A stretch of DNA of 64,000 bases from the NCBI GenBank assembly GCA_016208415.1, contig JACQYB010000061.1:40875-104874 (forward strand), written 5' to 3'. Below, piece by piece: positions 9,770-20,479 of this stretch (its first letter is position 1; each line of letters begins with the position of its first letter). Made by a program: the position numbers and the translations under genes. The stretch comes from Betaproteobacteria bacterium. GTDB lineage: Bacteria > Pseudomonadota > Gammaproteobacteria > Burkholderiales > Rhodocyclaceae. Under the pieces are notes generated by a model, which was not told where the DNA came from, did not search any database, and saw only the letters and a list, made by a program, of their open reading frames with translations.

Positions 9770-10383
9770 CCCTCGAAGACCTCCAACACCTGCGCTGGAG
9801 CCTGCTCCTGGCCCTGGTCATCATCCTCGCCGGCGTGGCGGCCGTGGCCGCGGGCGACCGGCTCGTGCGCCAGGAGCAGCAGACCCACGCCCAGGCCGTT
9901 TCCCAGCGCACCGAGGCGCGAGAGCGCCTGCGCCGCGCCAGCGAGGAAGAAGCCGAGACCCGTGCCAGCATCCGCCACTACGAAGAACTGACGGCGCGCG
10001 GCATCATCGGCCTGGAACATCGCCTGGACTGGGTGGAGGCGGTGCGCGACATCCGCCGCGCCCGCAAGCTGGCCGACATCAGCTACGAATTCGCCCCGCA
10101 GGCACCCCTCGACGCGCAGGTGGCCCCCGGCGCCAGCGGCAGCCACGTCTTCCACGCCAGCGCCATGCGCCTGCAACTGCCCCTGCTGCACGAGGGCGAC
10201 CTGCTGGACTTCCTCGTCGACCTGCAGCAGCGCGCCCGCGCCTACGTGCGCCCGCGCGCCTGCACCATGGAACGGCTGGCCGGCGAGGCCGAGGCCGAAG
10301 GCACGCTCGCCCCCCGCCTCAAGGCCGATTGCACCATCGACTGGATCACCATCCGCCAACAAACGGAGGGAGACGGGAAATGA
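9766..10383 (+). CDS. MshJ/PilO-like pilus assembly protein
   Basis: 205 residues. An N-terminal transmembrane helix (about 11-31, SLLLALVIILAGVAAVAAGD) is followed by a charged coiled coil (about 32-75, RQEQQTHAQAVSQRTEARER) and a compact C-terminal domain. That is the layout of PilO/GspM/MshJ periplasmic alignment proteins. It overlaps both neighbours by 4 bp. The assignment rests on architecture and position. Confidence 0.65.
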   Translation: MTLEDLQHLRWSLLLALVIILAGVAAVAAGDRLVRQEQQTHAQAVSQRTEARERLRRASEEEAETRASIRHYEELTARGIIGLEHRLDWVEAVRDIRRARKLADISYEFAPQAPLDAQVAPGASGSHVFHASAMRLQLPLLHEGDLLDFLVDLQQRARAYVRPRACTMERLAGEAEAEGTLAPRLKADCTIDWITIRQQTEGDGK

Positions 10384-10934
10384 GCCCACCCCGAAAACCT
10401 CGCTTCGCTCGGTTTTCCCCCCAAGGGGCAAGAAAACTCGGGGCTGCCCTTCGTCTTCTCAAGAGCTCGGCGCCACGTCGCCCTGCCGCAAGCCTGGCAC
10501 TGCTGCTGGCCCTGGCCACCTGGGGCGCCACCGCGCCCGCCGCCCAGGCCGCGGAAGGCGAGCCCCTGGGGAGGCTGTTCCTCACCCCCGAGCAACGCGC
10601 CGCGCTGTCCCGCGGTCGCACCCTGGGCCTGCCACAGGGGCCGACGACGCGGGAACACGCCTACACCCTCAACGGCGTGGTGCGCCGCTCCGGCGGGCGC
10701 AGCACCGCCTGGATCAACGGCGTGCCGCTGCACGACCGGGAAACCGCCGGTGCGGTGCGCGTGCTGCCACGCCAGGGCGAAAGCGGGCGTGCCGTGGTGG
10801 CCGTGGGAGAAGACAAGCCGGTGAGCCTGAAGGTGGGCGAGTCCATCGACCCGGCCAGCGGCAGCCGGGACGATCCGCTGGAGGGGGGGAGCGTGCGGGT
10901 GCATCGGGCGGTTTCCTCGCCCACCGGTCGCTGA
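10380..10934 (+). CDS. MshK/PilP-like periplasmic protein with unusual N-terminal extension
   Basis: 184 residues. ATG 10380 has a good ribosome site (GGAGG) and overlaps the previous stop. A conventional signal peptide appears only from about residue 30 (ASLALLLALATWGATAPAAQ before AEGE). The preceding basic stretch is encoded by a hairpin-rich DNA segment (10391-10419), as though a palindromic element inserted at the 5' end. The mature part has RLFLTPEQRAAL and YTLNGVVRRSGGRSTAWING, matching the small beta domain of MshK/PilP proteins that contact the secretin. Function is inferred from position. Confidence 0.6.
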   Translation: MSPPRKPRFARFSPQGARKLGAALRLLKSSAPRRPAASLALLLALATWGATAPAAQAAEGEPLGRLFLTPEQRAALSRGRTLGLPQGPTTREHAYTLNGVVRRSGGRSTAWINGVPLHDRETAGAVRVLPRQGESGRAVVAVGEDKPVSLKVGESIDPASGSRDDPLEGGSVRVHRAVSSPTGR

Positions 10935-10937
10935 GCC

Positions 10938-12182
10938 ATGGGCTTCCCTGACCGGCCACGGCGCTGCGCCTGTCTCCCCGGACGGCAGCGCGGGATCGCC
11001 ATGTTGCTGTCGCTGGTGCTGATTGCCGTGGTGGCGGCGGCGGTCCTTCTCCTGCGTCCGGGCACGGCAGTGGGGGCCGGGGCGCGGAGCGGTAAGTCGG
11101 CCCGGGCTCTGGCCCTCGCCAAGGAAGCGCTCATCGCCCGCGCCGTGGCGGATGCCAATCGGCCCGGCAGCCTGCCGTGCCCCGATGCCGATGGCGACGG
11201 CAGCGCCGACCTGTTCGCTGGCAACCAGTGTCCGTCCTACGTAGGCCGGCTGCCGTGGCGCACCCTGGGGCTCCCGGCACCGCGCGACGACCTGGGAGAC
11301 GTGCCGTGGTACGCGCTCGCTCCGGGCCTGCGGGACAACATGGCGGCGGAACCCATCAACAGCGACTCGCCGGCACAACTGACTCTCGACGGCGCAGGCA
11401 ACATCGCCGCCGTCGTCTTCTCCGCCGGCCCGCCACTGGCCGGGCAGGGCGGGCGCCCCGGCAACGCCGCGGCCGACTGGCTGGATGGCGCCAATGCCGA
11501 CGGCGATTTCAATTTTCAGGCCTGCCCCCGGCCGCTCGGAAACAGGACGGAATGCGAGACTGCCGCAGGGGTGCGCACGGCCTTCAACGACCGCGCCATC
11601 GCGATTTCGCGCGCCGAACTCATGCGTGCGGTGGAGGCGCGTGTTGCCGGGGAGGTTCGCAACTGCCTGCGCGACTACGCTGCCGCCAACGGCGGACGCC
11701 ACCCCTGGGCCGCGGACATGTCGGTCTCGGCAGAAGGCCTCTATCACGACAACGAAGGCACCCTCGCTGGCCGGCTCCCCGCTACGCTGGGTGCCACGCG
11801 CGCCAGCAGCGCCGAGACCATGAGCGAGACCTGGCCGCCGGGGTGCCCGGCGGCGGCAGACAACGGCTGGCTTGATCGCAATTGGCGCCAGCACATCTTC
11901 GTCGCCGTGGCCCAGGACTTCCGTCCGGCCGATCCGACGCTGGTGGCCAATCCGCCGCTGTGTGGCGCCTGCCTCACCCTGACCCCGCGCCCCGGCACGC
12001 CCACGCAGTCCGCTGTGGTCATGGTCGCCGGCGCGGCACTTGCCGGACAAAGCCGCGTCTCGGTCGGAGACCGCAGCCTGTTCGCCAACTACCTGGAGGG
12101 TGTCAACGCCACCCCCGCTGGCGGCACCTTCCTCGACCAACCGCCCTCGGGCGCCTTCAACGATGTCGTGGTCGCCCGCTAG
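10938..12182 (+). CDS. PilX/MshP-like pilus-associated membrane protein
   Basis: 414 residues, not a recognised named family. The N-terminus RQRGIAMLLSLVLIAVVAAA (from about residue 17) resembles the cleavage region and hydrophobic helix of PilX/MshP-type minor pilins, with G before IAML. The exported part begins with GSLPCPDADGDGSADLF, then C and LPWRTLGLPAPRDDLGDVPW. The same pattern appears in the following prepilin, so the two share a domain. Several Cys residues suggest disulphides. Located 3 bp after the MshK-like gene, it belongs to the same operon. Confidence 0.6.
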   Translation: MGFPDRPRRCACLPGRQRGIAMLLSLVLIAVVAAAVLLLRPGTAVGAGARSGKSARALALAKEALIARAVADANRPGSLPCPDADGDGSADLFAGNQCPSYVGRLPWRTLGLPAPRDDLGDVPWYALAPGLRDNMAAEPINSDSPAQLTLDGAGNIAAVVFSAGPPLAGQGGRPGNAAADWLDGANADGDFNFQACPRPLGNRTECETAAGVRTAFNDRAIAISRAELMRAVEARVAGEVRNCLRDYAAANGGRHPWAADMSVSAEGLYHDNEGTLAGRLPATLGATRASSAETMSETWPPGCPAAADNGWLDRNWRQHIFVAVAQDFRPADPTLVANPPLCGACLTLTPRPGTPTQSAVVMVAGAALAGQSRVSVGDRSLFANYLEGVNATPAGGTFLDQPPSGAFNDVVVAR

Positions 12183-12855
12183 CGCCCCCGTGCCGCTGCC
12201 GCGGCAGTTCCCGACGTCGGCTCGTGGATTCACGCTGGTCGAAATCGCCATTTCCCTGACCATCCTCGGCGTCTTGCTCGCCCTGGCGATGGTGCCCCTG
12301 TCGGAGCAGATGCGCGCCCAACGCAGCCGCGAGACCCAGGCGTCGCTGACAGAGATCCGCGAGGCCCTCATAGGTTTCGCCCTCGTCAATGGGCGGCTGC
12401 CCTGTGCGGACACGGACGGCGATGGCGTGGAAAACTCCCCCTGCACCGGCGCGCCCGGATCGGAGGCTACGCTGCCGTGGCTCTCCCTCGGAGTGGCTTC
12501 GATCGACGGCTGGGGCAACCCCTGGCGCTACCGGGTCGACCGGGCTTTCGCCGGCGCACTTCTGGCCGGCTCGAACGCGGCTTTCACGCTCACCACGCCG
12601 TTTCTGGACAATCTCGTGGTCAGGGGCTTCCTGAACGGCGTTCTCGCGCCGCTGACGGTCACCGGTGCCGGCGGAGAACACCCGGTGGCGATCGTCTATT
12701 CGGCCGGCGCCAACACCGCCCCCGACGGGCTCAACGCCGCGTTCGACGCCGAGTATCAGGGCGGCGACGCGGCCGCGAATTTCGACGACATCATCCTCTG
12801 GATCTCCCGCCCGGTACTCGTCTACCGCATGATTCAGGCCGGCCGGCTGCCCTGA
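12163..12855 (+). CDS. type IV prepilin-like protein (minor pilin candidate)
   Basis: 230 residues from ATG 12163, overlapping the end of the preceding gene by 20 bp. RGFTLVEIAISLTILGVLLA is a textbook prepilin peptidase site, with cleavage before residue 23 (F) and Glu at mature position +5. The mature part carries GRLPCADTDGDG, then C and LPWLSLGVASIDGWGNPWRY, paralogous to the previous protein. DxDxDG suggests calcium binding. No typical major pilin is visible in the window, so this may be a minor or tip pilin. Confidence 0.85.
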   Translation: MSWSPASAPVPLPRQFPTSARGFTLVEIAISLTILGVLLALAMVPLSEQMRAQRSRETQASLTEIREALIGFALVNGRLPCADTDGDGVENSPCTGAPGSEATLPWLSLGVASIDGWGNPWRYRVDRAFAGALLAGSNAAFTLTTPFLDNLVVRGFLNGVLAPLTVTGAGGEHPVAIVYSAGANTAPDGLNAAFDAEYQGGDAAANFDDIILWISRPVLVYRMIQAGRLP

Positions 12856-12902
12856 ACGACCCACCGGCATTGCGCGCCGGAGAAGAAGCGCCGGTAACCC
12901 GC

Positions 12903-13175
12903 TCACGCCGCCTCCGCCCGCAACGGATAAGCCAGGATCAACACCTCGGCCGGCAACCCCAAGCCCTCCGATAGCCGGCGGATCATGGTGATGGTGAGCG
13001 GACGCACACGATTGGGCACGTCGGACACGCGTCCCCTGGGACGGACATGGGGCTCCAGATCCTTGCGGGTCAGGTTCCGGGAATCCATGACATATTGGAG
13101 AAAGGAAAGCGGGTCGGGGGTCCGGGATGGGGTAGGTGCCCCGCCCATGGCCTCCACCAGTAGGGATGGCACCAC
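12903..13175 (-). pseudogene. HigA-like antitoxin fragment, 5' truncated
   Basis: The readable part (LQYVMDSRNLTRKDLEPHV, then RGRVSDVPNRVRPLTITMIR and LSEGLGLPAEVLI) is the Xre-type helix-turn-helix of HigA antitoxins. The only start is GTG 13173-13175, giving 90 residues. The same frame continues upstream to about 13222 with QVIWGAPEGTPEADRL, which also matches the HigA N-terminal region. The true N-terminal ~25 residues and start codon are absent, and the frame runs into the tRNA-Pro 3' end. No higB toxin is nearby. I read it as a remnant; a short expressed orphan regulator is possible. Confidence 0.6.
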
Positions 13176-13246
13176 CAGCCGGTCGGCTTCGGGCGTACCC
13201 TCCGGCGCACCCCAGATTACTTGGGCATGACACGCGTCTGGCGCCG

Positions 13247-13320
13247 GAGAGGTGAGAGGATTCGAACCTCCGACTCCTGCGTCCCGAACGCAGTACTCTA
13301 CCAGGCTGAGCTACACCCCG
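13247..13320 (-). tRNA. tRNA-Pro (anticodon CGG), aberrant acceptor 3' end
   Basis: The minus strand folds as a tRNA: acceptor 5' strand CGGGGTG, D arm GCTC...GAGT, anticodon arm CTGCG-TTCGGGA-CGCAG giving anticodon CGG, variable loop GAGTC, and T arm GGAGG-TTCGAAT-CCTCT. The 3' acceptor strand reads CACCTCT instead of the expected CACCCCG, which leaves a C-U mismatch at pair 1-72. Position 73 is C and no CCA is encoded. C1-G72 and A73 are known proline identity elements, so function is doubtful. Codon CCG could be read by a tRNA-Pro(UGG) elsewhere. Confidence 0.75.
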
Positions 13321-13390
13321 ACACGGCTCTTGCGAGTTCGACCGGGAACCGGCCCAAACCCTTCGACTACCCACGGGATCCCTCGACGGA

Positions 13391-14359
13391 TTAATGATCC
13401 CGTGCTACTGCAAAGTCGGTCAATTCTACCAGAGTCTCCCGGAATTGGGAGGGCGGCGCATCCGCCAGCGCGGTGCGAGCCGTGTCGGCTTCCGCCCGGG
13501 CCATGCGGCGCGTTTCATCCAGCGCCCCCGTGGCATGGATGGCCTCCATGACCTGAGAAAACTCGTCACGCCCGCCCTGCTCGATGGCACGCCGCACTCT
13601 TGCCGACTGCTCCGGCGTGCCGTGGTGCAGCACGTGGATGAGGGGCATGGTGGGTTTTCCTTCCGCCAGGTCGTCGCCGAGTTGCTTGCCGGTGGCATGT
13701 TCGTCGCCGGAGTAGTCGAGCACGTCATCGACAAGCTGGAACGCCGTTCCCAGATGCCGGCCGTAGCAGGCGAAGCCCTCCTCCACCTGCGGCGGCGCCC
13801 CCCCCAGGATCGCCCCCAGGCGCGCCGCGGCCTCGAACAGCTTGGCGGTCTTGTAGCGGATCACCCGCAGGTAGGATTCGACGTCGATGCCGGCGTTGTG
13901 GATGTTGAGCAGCTGCATCACCTCGCCCTCGGCGATGGTGTTGGTGGCGTCCGCCAGCACCTCCATGACGCGCATGTTGCCCACCGACACCATCATCTGG
14001 AAGGCGCGGGAATAGAGGAAGTCCCCCACCAGCACCGCAGCGGCATTGCCGAAGACGGCGTTGGCCGTCTTGCCCCCGCGCCGCAGGTCCGACTCGTCCA
14101 CCACGTCGTCGTGCAGCAGCGTGGCGGTGTGGATGAACTCCACCACCGCCGCGAGTTCATGATGGAGGGTGCCCCGGTACCCCGTCGCGCCGGCGGCCAG
14201 CAACACCAGCCCCGGACGCAGCCGTTTGCCGCCGCCACCGATGATGTACTCGGCCACTTGGCGAACCAGCACCACGTCGGAATGCAGGCGCGCGCGGATG
14301 ACGACGTCCACGGCATGCATGTCCTGCGTGATGACCGAAAATAAGTCCTGCGACGACAA
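13391..14359 (-). CDS. ispB: octaprenyl diphosphate synthase (IspB-type polyprenyl synthetase)
   Basis: About 322 residues. It elongates farnesyl diphosphate with isopentenyl diphosphate to make the ubiquinone side chain. Both Asp-rich motifs are present: LLHDDVVDESD (first, DDxxD) and LVDDVLDY (second), plus GGGGKRLRP. There is no ATG in frame at the expected place; TTG at 14357-14359 (protein LSSQDLFSVITQDMHAVD) fits family length. It diverges from rplU, an arrangement common in proteobacteria. tRNA-Pro follows downstream on the same strand. Confidence 0.93.
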   Translation of the reverse strand: MSSQDLFSVITQDMHAVDVVIRARLHSDVVLVRQVAEYIIGGGGKRLRPGLVLLAAGATGYRGTLHHELAAVVEFIHTATLLHDDVVDESDLRRGGKTANAVFGNAAAVLVGDFLYSRAFQMMVSVGNMRVMEVLADATNTIAEGEVMQLLNIHNAGIDVESYLRVIRYKTAKLFEAAARLGAILGGAPPQVEEGFACYGRHLGTAFQLVDDVLDYSGDEHATGKQLGDDLAEGKPTMPLIHVLHHGTPEQSARVRRAIEQGGRDEFSQVMEAIHATGALDETRRMARAEADTARTALADAPPSQFRETLVELTDFAVARDH

Positions 14360-14433
14360 GGTGTTGCATCCCGTGAAAAACGGCGATGGTATGGGGGGGA
14401 GCCGGATGTCGTCAACCAAGGCACGAGCTTCCT

Positions 14434-14462
14434 TTGACCTGCGGGCGCGGGGTTTGTATAAT
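14434..14462 (+). promoter_or_regulatory. sigma-70 promoter of rplU-rpmA
   Basis: TTGACC (14434-14439), 17-bp spacer, perfect TATAAT (14457-14462), 34 bp before the rplU start codon. This is close to the ideal housekeeping consensus. Confidence 0.9.
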
Positions 14463-14496
14463 TTCGCGTTTCGCTAAGGTACAGGCTGGAGTCCCC

Positions 14497-14808
14497 ATGT
14501 ACGCGGTCATCAAAACCGGCGGCAAGCAGTATCGCGTGAGCGCCGGAGAAAAACTCAAGGTCGAGACCCTCGTTGCCGACGTCGGCAGCGAAGTCACGTT
14601 GGACGAGGTCCTCATGGTCGGTTCCGGAGACGAGGTGAAGATCGGTTCGCCGCGCGTCGAGGGTGCCACCGTCAAGGCCACGGTGCTCAGCCACGGCCGT
14701 CATCCGAAGATCAAGATCTTCAAGATGCGTCGCCGCAAGCACTACCAGCGGCATCAGGGCCACCGGCAGAACTACACCGAGATCCGCATTGACGCAATCG
14801 CGGGCTGA
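14497..14808 (+). CDS. rplU: 50S ribosomal protein L21
   Basis: 103 residues beginning [20 protein letters not shown], the standard L21 N-terminus, and ending in the conserved basic region ([20 protein letters not shown]). It binds 23S rRNA in the large subunit. Start ATG 14497 is preceded by GGCTGGAG. rpmA follows after 14 bp. Confidence 0.98.
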   Translation: MYAVIKTGGKQYRVSAGEKLKVETLVADVGSEVTLDEVLMVGSGDEVKIGSPRVEGATVKATVLSHGRHPKIKIFKMRRRKHYQRHQGHRQNYTEIRIDAIAG

Positions 14809-14822
14809 ACCAGGAGCAAGAC

Positions 14823-15086
14823 ATGGCACACAAGAAGGCAGGCGGGAGTTCGCGTAACGGCCGCGACTCCCAATCGAAACGCCTGGGCGTGAAGCGCTTC
14901 GGCGGCCAGCGGGTGAGCGCCGGCAGCATCATCGTGCGCCAGCGCGGCACCCAGTTCCATCCCGGCGACAACGTCGGCATCGGCCGCGATCACACGCTGT
15001 TCGCCAAGATCGACGGGCAGGTGCAATTCACCGTGAAGGGTGCGCAGCGCCGTCGCACGGTCAACATCCTCCCGCCCGCCGCCTGA
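14823..15086 (+). CDS. rpmA: 50S ribosomal protein L27
   Basis: 87 residues. [20 protein letters not shown] is the classical L27 N-terminus that reaches the peptidyl transferase centre. There is no N-terminal extension of the Firmicute type, so no processing is expected. Co-transcribed with rplU and followed by a terminator. Confidence 0.98.
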   Translation: MAHKKAGGSSRNGRDSQSKRLGVKRFGGQRVSAGSIIVRQRGTQFHPGDNVGIGRDHTLFAKIDGQVQFTVKGAQRRRTVNILPPAA

Positions 15087-15121
15087 GGCGACGCTGCGCC
15101 GTGGCTGGCGTGGCGCAGATG

Positions 15122-15149
15122 AGCCCTATCGCATGGTAGGGCTTTTTTG
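15122..15149 (+). terminator. rho-independent terminator after rplU-rpmA
   Basis: Stem AGCCCTA / TAGGGCT (15122-15128 and 15137-15143) with an 8-nt loop, followed directly by TTTTTG. It separates the ribosomal genes from obgE. Confidence 0.85.
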
Positions 15150-15185
15150 TGCCCGGCCTCGACGCAGAGCCCACCTGTCCCCTGA

Positions 15186-17352
<2,167 letters not shown>

Positions 17353-17380
17353 TCAACCTCCCGGCGCGAGCGCCCAGCAA

Positions 17381-17404
17381 AAAGGGCGCCGTACGGCGCC
17401 CTTT
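17381..17404. terminator. bidirectional hairpin terminator between proB and erpA
   Basis: Perfect inverted repeat AAAGGGCGCC-GTAC-GGCGCCCTTT between two convergent genes, with A-rich sequence on the left side giving U residues for the minus transcript. Confidence 0.8.
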
Positions 17405-17424
17405 CCGGCAATCGGGAGGATGCA

Positions 17425-17775
17425 CTACGCCGAGAACGATGACCCGCAACCGCAGGTGCTGGTCGCATTGGGGTTCTTGATGACGAACTGCGCGCCCTCG
17501 AGCCCCTCCTGATAGTCGATTTCCGCACCGACCAGGTATTGGTAGCTCATGGGGTCGATCAGCAGTGTCACCCCGTTCTTTTCCATCGAGGTGTCGTCTT
17601 CGTTGACCACCTCATCGAAGGTGAAACCGTACTGGAAGCCAGAGCAGCCACCACCGCTGACGAAGACCCGAAGCTTGAGACCCGCATTGCCTTCCTCCTC
17701 GATCAGGTCCTTGACCTTGTTCGCAGCGGCGTCAGTGAAATTCAGGGGTGCGGGCATCTCGGTCACTGCGTTCAT
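17425..17775 (-). CDS. erpA: iron-sulfur cluster insertion protein ErpA
   Basis: 116 residues from [20 protein letters not shown]. This is an A-type Fe-S carrier with the three conserved cysteines: [15 protein letters not shown], then the C-terminal STCGCGSSF. It delivers clusters to apoproteins such as IspG/IspH. The internal ATG at 17775 is chosen over an upstream one because it matches the family start. Convergent with proB; last gene of the argC-DUF6776-bactofilin run. Confidence 0.95.
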   Translation of the reverse strand: MNAVTEMPAPLNFTDAAANKVKDLIEEEGNAGLKLRVFVSGGGCSGFQYGFTFDEVVNEDDTSMEKNGVTLLIDPMSYQYLVGAEIDYQEGLEGAQFVIKNPNATSTCGCGSSFSA

Positions 17776-17816
17776 GAATGGTGTCTCCCTATGAGGTCGA
17801 GCGGCGGATTTTACAA

Positions 17817-18227
17817 TCAACCGCCACTGGATGCCAGTTTCAACTCCACGGTCTTGGCCACCGTGCTCTGGTGAACGAGCCTGCCTTCGACCACAGAACC
17901 GAGATGCATCTCGAGGCTGTTGTATTGCACATCGCCTTTGACGCGGGCGTTGGGCTGAAGTTCGAGGAAATCGCTTGCCGATACGGGCCCTTCGACCGTG
18001 CCGTTGATCACGAGGTGGGTAACATTCACTTCGCCTTCCACGCGACCCTGCTCGCTGACAACCAGTGTCCCGCTCTGGCCGTCCTCAACGCGGATGTTGC
18101 CCCGGATCTCGCCGTCCACCCGCAGTCCGCCCGTGAACGTAACACTACCCTCCAGGCGCGTGCCCGTTCCGATCAGACTGTCGATGCGGCTTTGCGGCTG
18201 GTTGGCACTTGTCTTCTTGCCGAACAT
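17817..18227 (-). CDS. bactofilin (polymerising cytoskeletal protein)
   Basis: 136 residues from [28 protein letters not shown] lies just upstream. The central DUF583 beta-helix region has the repetitive hydrophobic pattern ([57 protein letters not shown]). Bactofilins form filaments at the inner membrane and often recruit cell-wall enzymes. The neighbouring membrane protein with coiled coil (18250-19017) is a recurrent partner in betaproteobacteria. Confidence 0.93.
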   Translation of the reverse strand: MFGKKTSANQPQSRIDSLIGTGTRLEGSVTFTGGLRVDGEIRGNIRVEDGQSGTLVVSEQGRVEGEVNVTHLVINGTVEGPVSASDFLELQPNARVKGDVQYNSLEMHLGSVVEGRLVHQSTVAKTVELKLASSGG

Positions 18228-18249
18228 AGGGGGCCCTCCTGCTTGCGCT

Positions 18250-19017
18250 TCACAAGGTGACGATCTTGGATGCCTTGGTTGCGCCGTCCTGCATGAGGCG
18301 AACCTCCAGACGCTTGACCTGGGCACCCGCGGGGACCTGGATCAGACCCTCGATTCGTCTGTAGCGCCGGAACTTCAGGACATAGTCCATCTTGTTGGCA
18401 TCACGTTCTCCAGGCAGGTGAATGATAGCACTTCTGCCGCCCTGCTGAAGATTGACCAAAAGTTGGTATGACCCCTTGAACTCCCGGTCGAGCTTGCCTC
18501 CCACCAGTGCGACCATCATGCGGTATCGATAGGAACCGTCGTCGCTTCCGCTGGGTTCCACACGCAGGCCCTCAATAGTAACGCCCCCCTCCGCGCCCCT
18601 GGATGCCAGGCTCTGGTACAGGCCGATCTCTTCTTTCAGCCGGGCGTTTTCTTCCTCAAGGGACTTCACCTGCGACATCAACTGCTGCTGGGCGGCGCGC
18701 GCCATCTGCACTTCGCTCTCCGCAGGCGATGCGACACGCGCCTTGTCCAGTTCCCTCTCAAGCTCCACGACCCGCTCGCGGGCCACGTTCAGCTCAGCGG
18801 CATGTTCGGGCGCAGGCTCGAAAAACAGCGTGCCGCCCCCCCGCAGGAACCAGAAACCCCCGGCACCCAGGCCCAAGGCGACGACCAACACCAAGCCGGC
18901 GCGCCAGCTCCATGCAGCATCGTTGCGAATGGACACCCGCTGCGCGGCGATACCGCGCCGCATGCGCAGGCGGGTAAACTTCAAGGAAGGACCGGAAGCT
19001 GCTCGAGACCGGCGCAT
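18250..19017 (-). CDS. DUF6776-like membrane protein with coiled coil
   Basis: 255 residues of no known function. A transmembrane segment lies at about 39-60 ([20 protein letters not shown]). It is followed by a coiled coil rich in Glu/Lys/Ala (about 74-140, including [16 protein letters not shown] and [18 protein letters not shown]) and a beta-rich C-terminal domain with [16 protein letters not shown]. The start is uncertain: ATG 19017 overlaps argC by 37 bp, while ATG 18963 (residue 19) would avoid overlap. I keep the longer form because its N-terminus ([11 protein letters not shown]) looks family-like. Position next to bactofilin suggests an envelope scaffold role. Confidence 0.8.
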   Translation of the reverse strand: MRRSRAASGPSLKFTRLRMRRGIAAQRVSIRNDAAWSWRAGLVLVVALGLGAGGFWFLRGGGTLFFEPAPEHAAELNVARERVVELERELDKARVASPAESEVQMARAAQQQLMSQVKSLEEENARLKEEIGLYQSLASRGAEGGVTIEGLRVEPSGSDDGSYRYRMMVALVGGKLDREFKGSYQLLVNLQQGGRSAIIHLPGERDANKMDYVLKFRRYRRIEGLIQVPAGAQVKRLEVRLMQDGATKASKIVTL

Positions 19018-20015
19018 TCGTCAAGGCCCATCATCACGTTCATGTTTTGCACCGCCTGTCCCGCCGCTCCCTTGACCAGATTGTCTATGACCGACAGAAC
19101 CACGAGGGTATCACCATCTCCGGGTCGATGAATGGCCAGCCGGCAAAGGTTGGCAGCACGCACCGAACGCGTGTCCGGATGGCTGCCACGCGGCAGCACG
19201 TCGACGAAGGGCTCGTTGCGGTACCGGTCCTCGAACACCCGCTGGAAGTCCTCCTCCCTTGTGATGCGCGCGTAGAGCGTTGCATGGATCCCCCGAATCA
19301 TCGGGGTGAGGTGCGGAACAAACGTCAGTCCCACCGGGTTGCCGCACATCTGCGCAAGCCCCTGGCGAATCTCCGGCAGGTGCCGATGGCCGGCCACGCC
19401 ATACGCCTTGAAGTTGTCCGAAGCCTCGGCAAAAAGGATGTGAACCTCTGCCTTGCGGCCAGCGCCGGACACGCCTGACTTGGCATCGGCGATGAGATGA
19501 CCGGTGTCCACCAGGCCGCGCTCAAGCAATGGCAGGAAGCCCAGTTGCACGGCGGTGGGATAACAACCCGGATTGGCCACCAGACGCGCAACGCGAATGC
19601 GATTCCGATTCACTTCGGTAAGACCATAGACCGCCTGCTCCAGCCACTCCGGCGCGGTGTAGCGCATTCCGTACCACTTCTCCCACACCGCCACGTCGCG
19701 GAGACGAAAATCCGCCGCGAGATCGATCACCCGCACTCCGGCTTCAAGGAGTTCAGGAGCTTGGCCCATCGCGACCCCATTGGGCGTGGCGAAGAACACG
19801 ATGTCGCATTCGGACAGCGGCGCCGCCTTCGGATCGCTGAATTCCAGCGCCACGCGGCCGCGCAGGCTGGGAAACATGTCCGCCACCGCGGTGCCCGCTT
19901 CGGCGCGCGAGGTGACGGCCGCCAGTTCCACATGCGGATGCTGCGCCAGCAGGCGCAGCAATTCGACACCGGTATAGCCTGTCCCGCCTACAACTCCGAC
20001 CCGTATTCCTGCCAT
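18981..20015 (-). CDS. argC: N-acetyl-gamma-glutamyl-phosphate reductase
   Basis: 344 residues starting [20 protein letters not shown], the NADP-binding Rossmann motif. The catalytic Cys is in [18 protein letters not shown]. This is the third step of arginine biosynthesis (type 1, long form). It lies downstream of rplM-rpsI on the same strand, a conserved betaproteobacterial order. Confidence 0.97.
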   Translation of the reverse strand: MAGIRVGVVGGTGYTGVELLRLLAQHPHVELAAVTSRAEAGTAVADMFPSLRGRVALEFSDPKAAPLSECDIVFFATPNGVAMGQAPELLEAGVRVIDLAADFRLRDVAVWEKWYGMRYTAPEWLEQAVYGLTEVNRNRIRVARLVANPGCYPTAVQLGFLPLLERGLVDTGHLIADAKSGVSGAGRKAEVHILFAEASDNFKAYGVAGHRHLPEIRQGLAQMCGNPVGLTFVPHLTPMIRGIHATLYARITREEDFQRVFEDRYRNEPFVDVLPRGSHPDTRSVRAANLCRLAIHRPGDGDTLVVLSVIDNLVKGAAGQAVQNMNVMMGLDECAGLEQLPVLP

Positions 20016-20047
20016 GGTCAAATCCAGCCGTGGTACCCCTGAAAGCG

Positions 20048-20072
20048 AAGAAGCCGCCCGAGGCGGCTTCTT
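20048..20072 (-). terminator. hairpin downstream of rpsI, possible terminator
   Basis: Perfect 11-bp inverted repeat AAGAAGCCGCC-CGA-GGCGGCTTCTT just after the rpsI stop. There is only a weak U tract, so it may attenuate rather than fully stop transcription into argC. Confidence 0.55.
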
Positions 20073-20078
20073 GGTGCA

Positions 20079-20471
20079 TCAGCGCTTGGAGAACTGCTTG
20101 CGCCGCCGCGCCTTGTGCAGGCCGACCTTCTTGCGCTCAACCTCACGGGCATCCCGAGTCACCCATCCCGCCTTGCGCAACACCTGCTTGAGCGTCGAAT
20201 CATACTCCACCAGCGCCCGCGTGATGCCGTGACGCACCGCGCCTGCCTGGCCGGACTCTCCACCGCCGCAGACATTCACCAGGATATCGAAGGTGTTCAG
20301 ATGGCTGGTCAGCGCCAGCGGCTGACGCACGATCATCCGCCCCGTCTCGCGGGTGAAGAATTCATCAACGGGCTTGCCGTTGACCACGATGCCGCCGCTA
20401 CCGGGTCTGAGGAAAACCCGCGCCACCGCCGTCTTGCGACGGCCCGTTCCGTAGTTGGATGTCACAGCCAT
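20079..20471 (-). CDS. rpsI: 30S ribosomal protein S9
   Basis: 130 residues: [20 protein letters not shown] at the start and the basic tail [17 protein letters not shown] that reaches the P site. 8 bp downstream of rplM, same operon. Confidence 0.98.
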   Translation of the reverse strand: MAVTSNYGTGRRKTAVARVFLRPGSGGIVVNGKPVDEFFTRETGRMIVRQPLALTSHLNTFDILVNVCGGGESGQAGAVRHGITRALVEYDSTLKQVLRKAGWVTRDAREVERKKVGLHKARRRKQFSKR

Positions 20472-20479
20472 GGTCGATC

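Noticed and set aside
18250-18980. Reading of plus-strand open frames across 18603-19131 as genes
   Set aside because: Short, Pro/Arg/Ser-rich frames opposite the coiled-coil protein and argC, with no ribosome site or domain.
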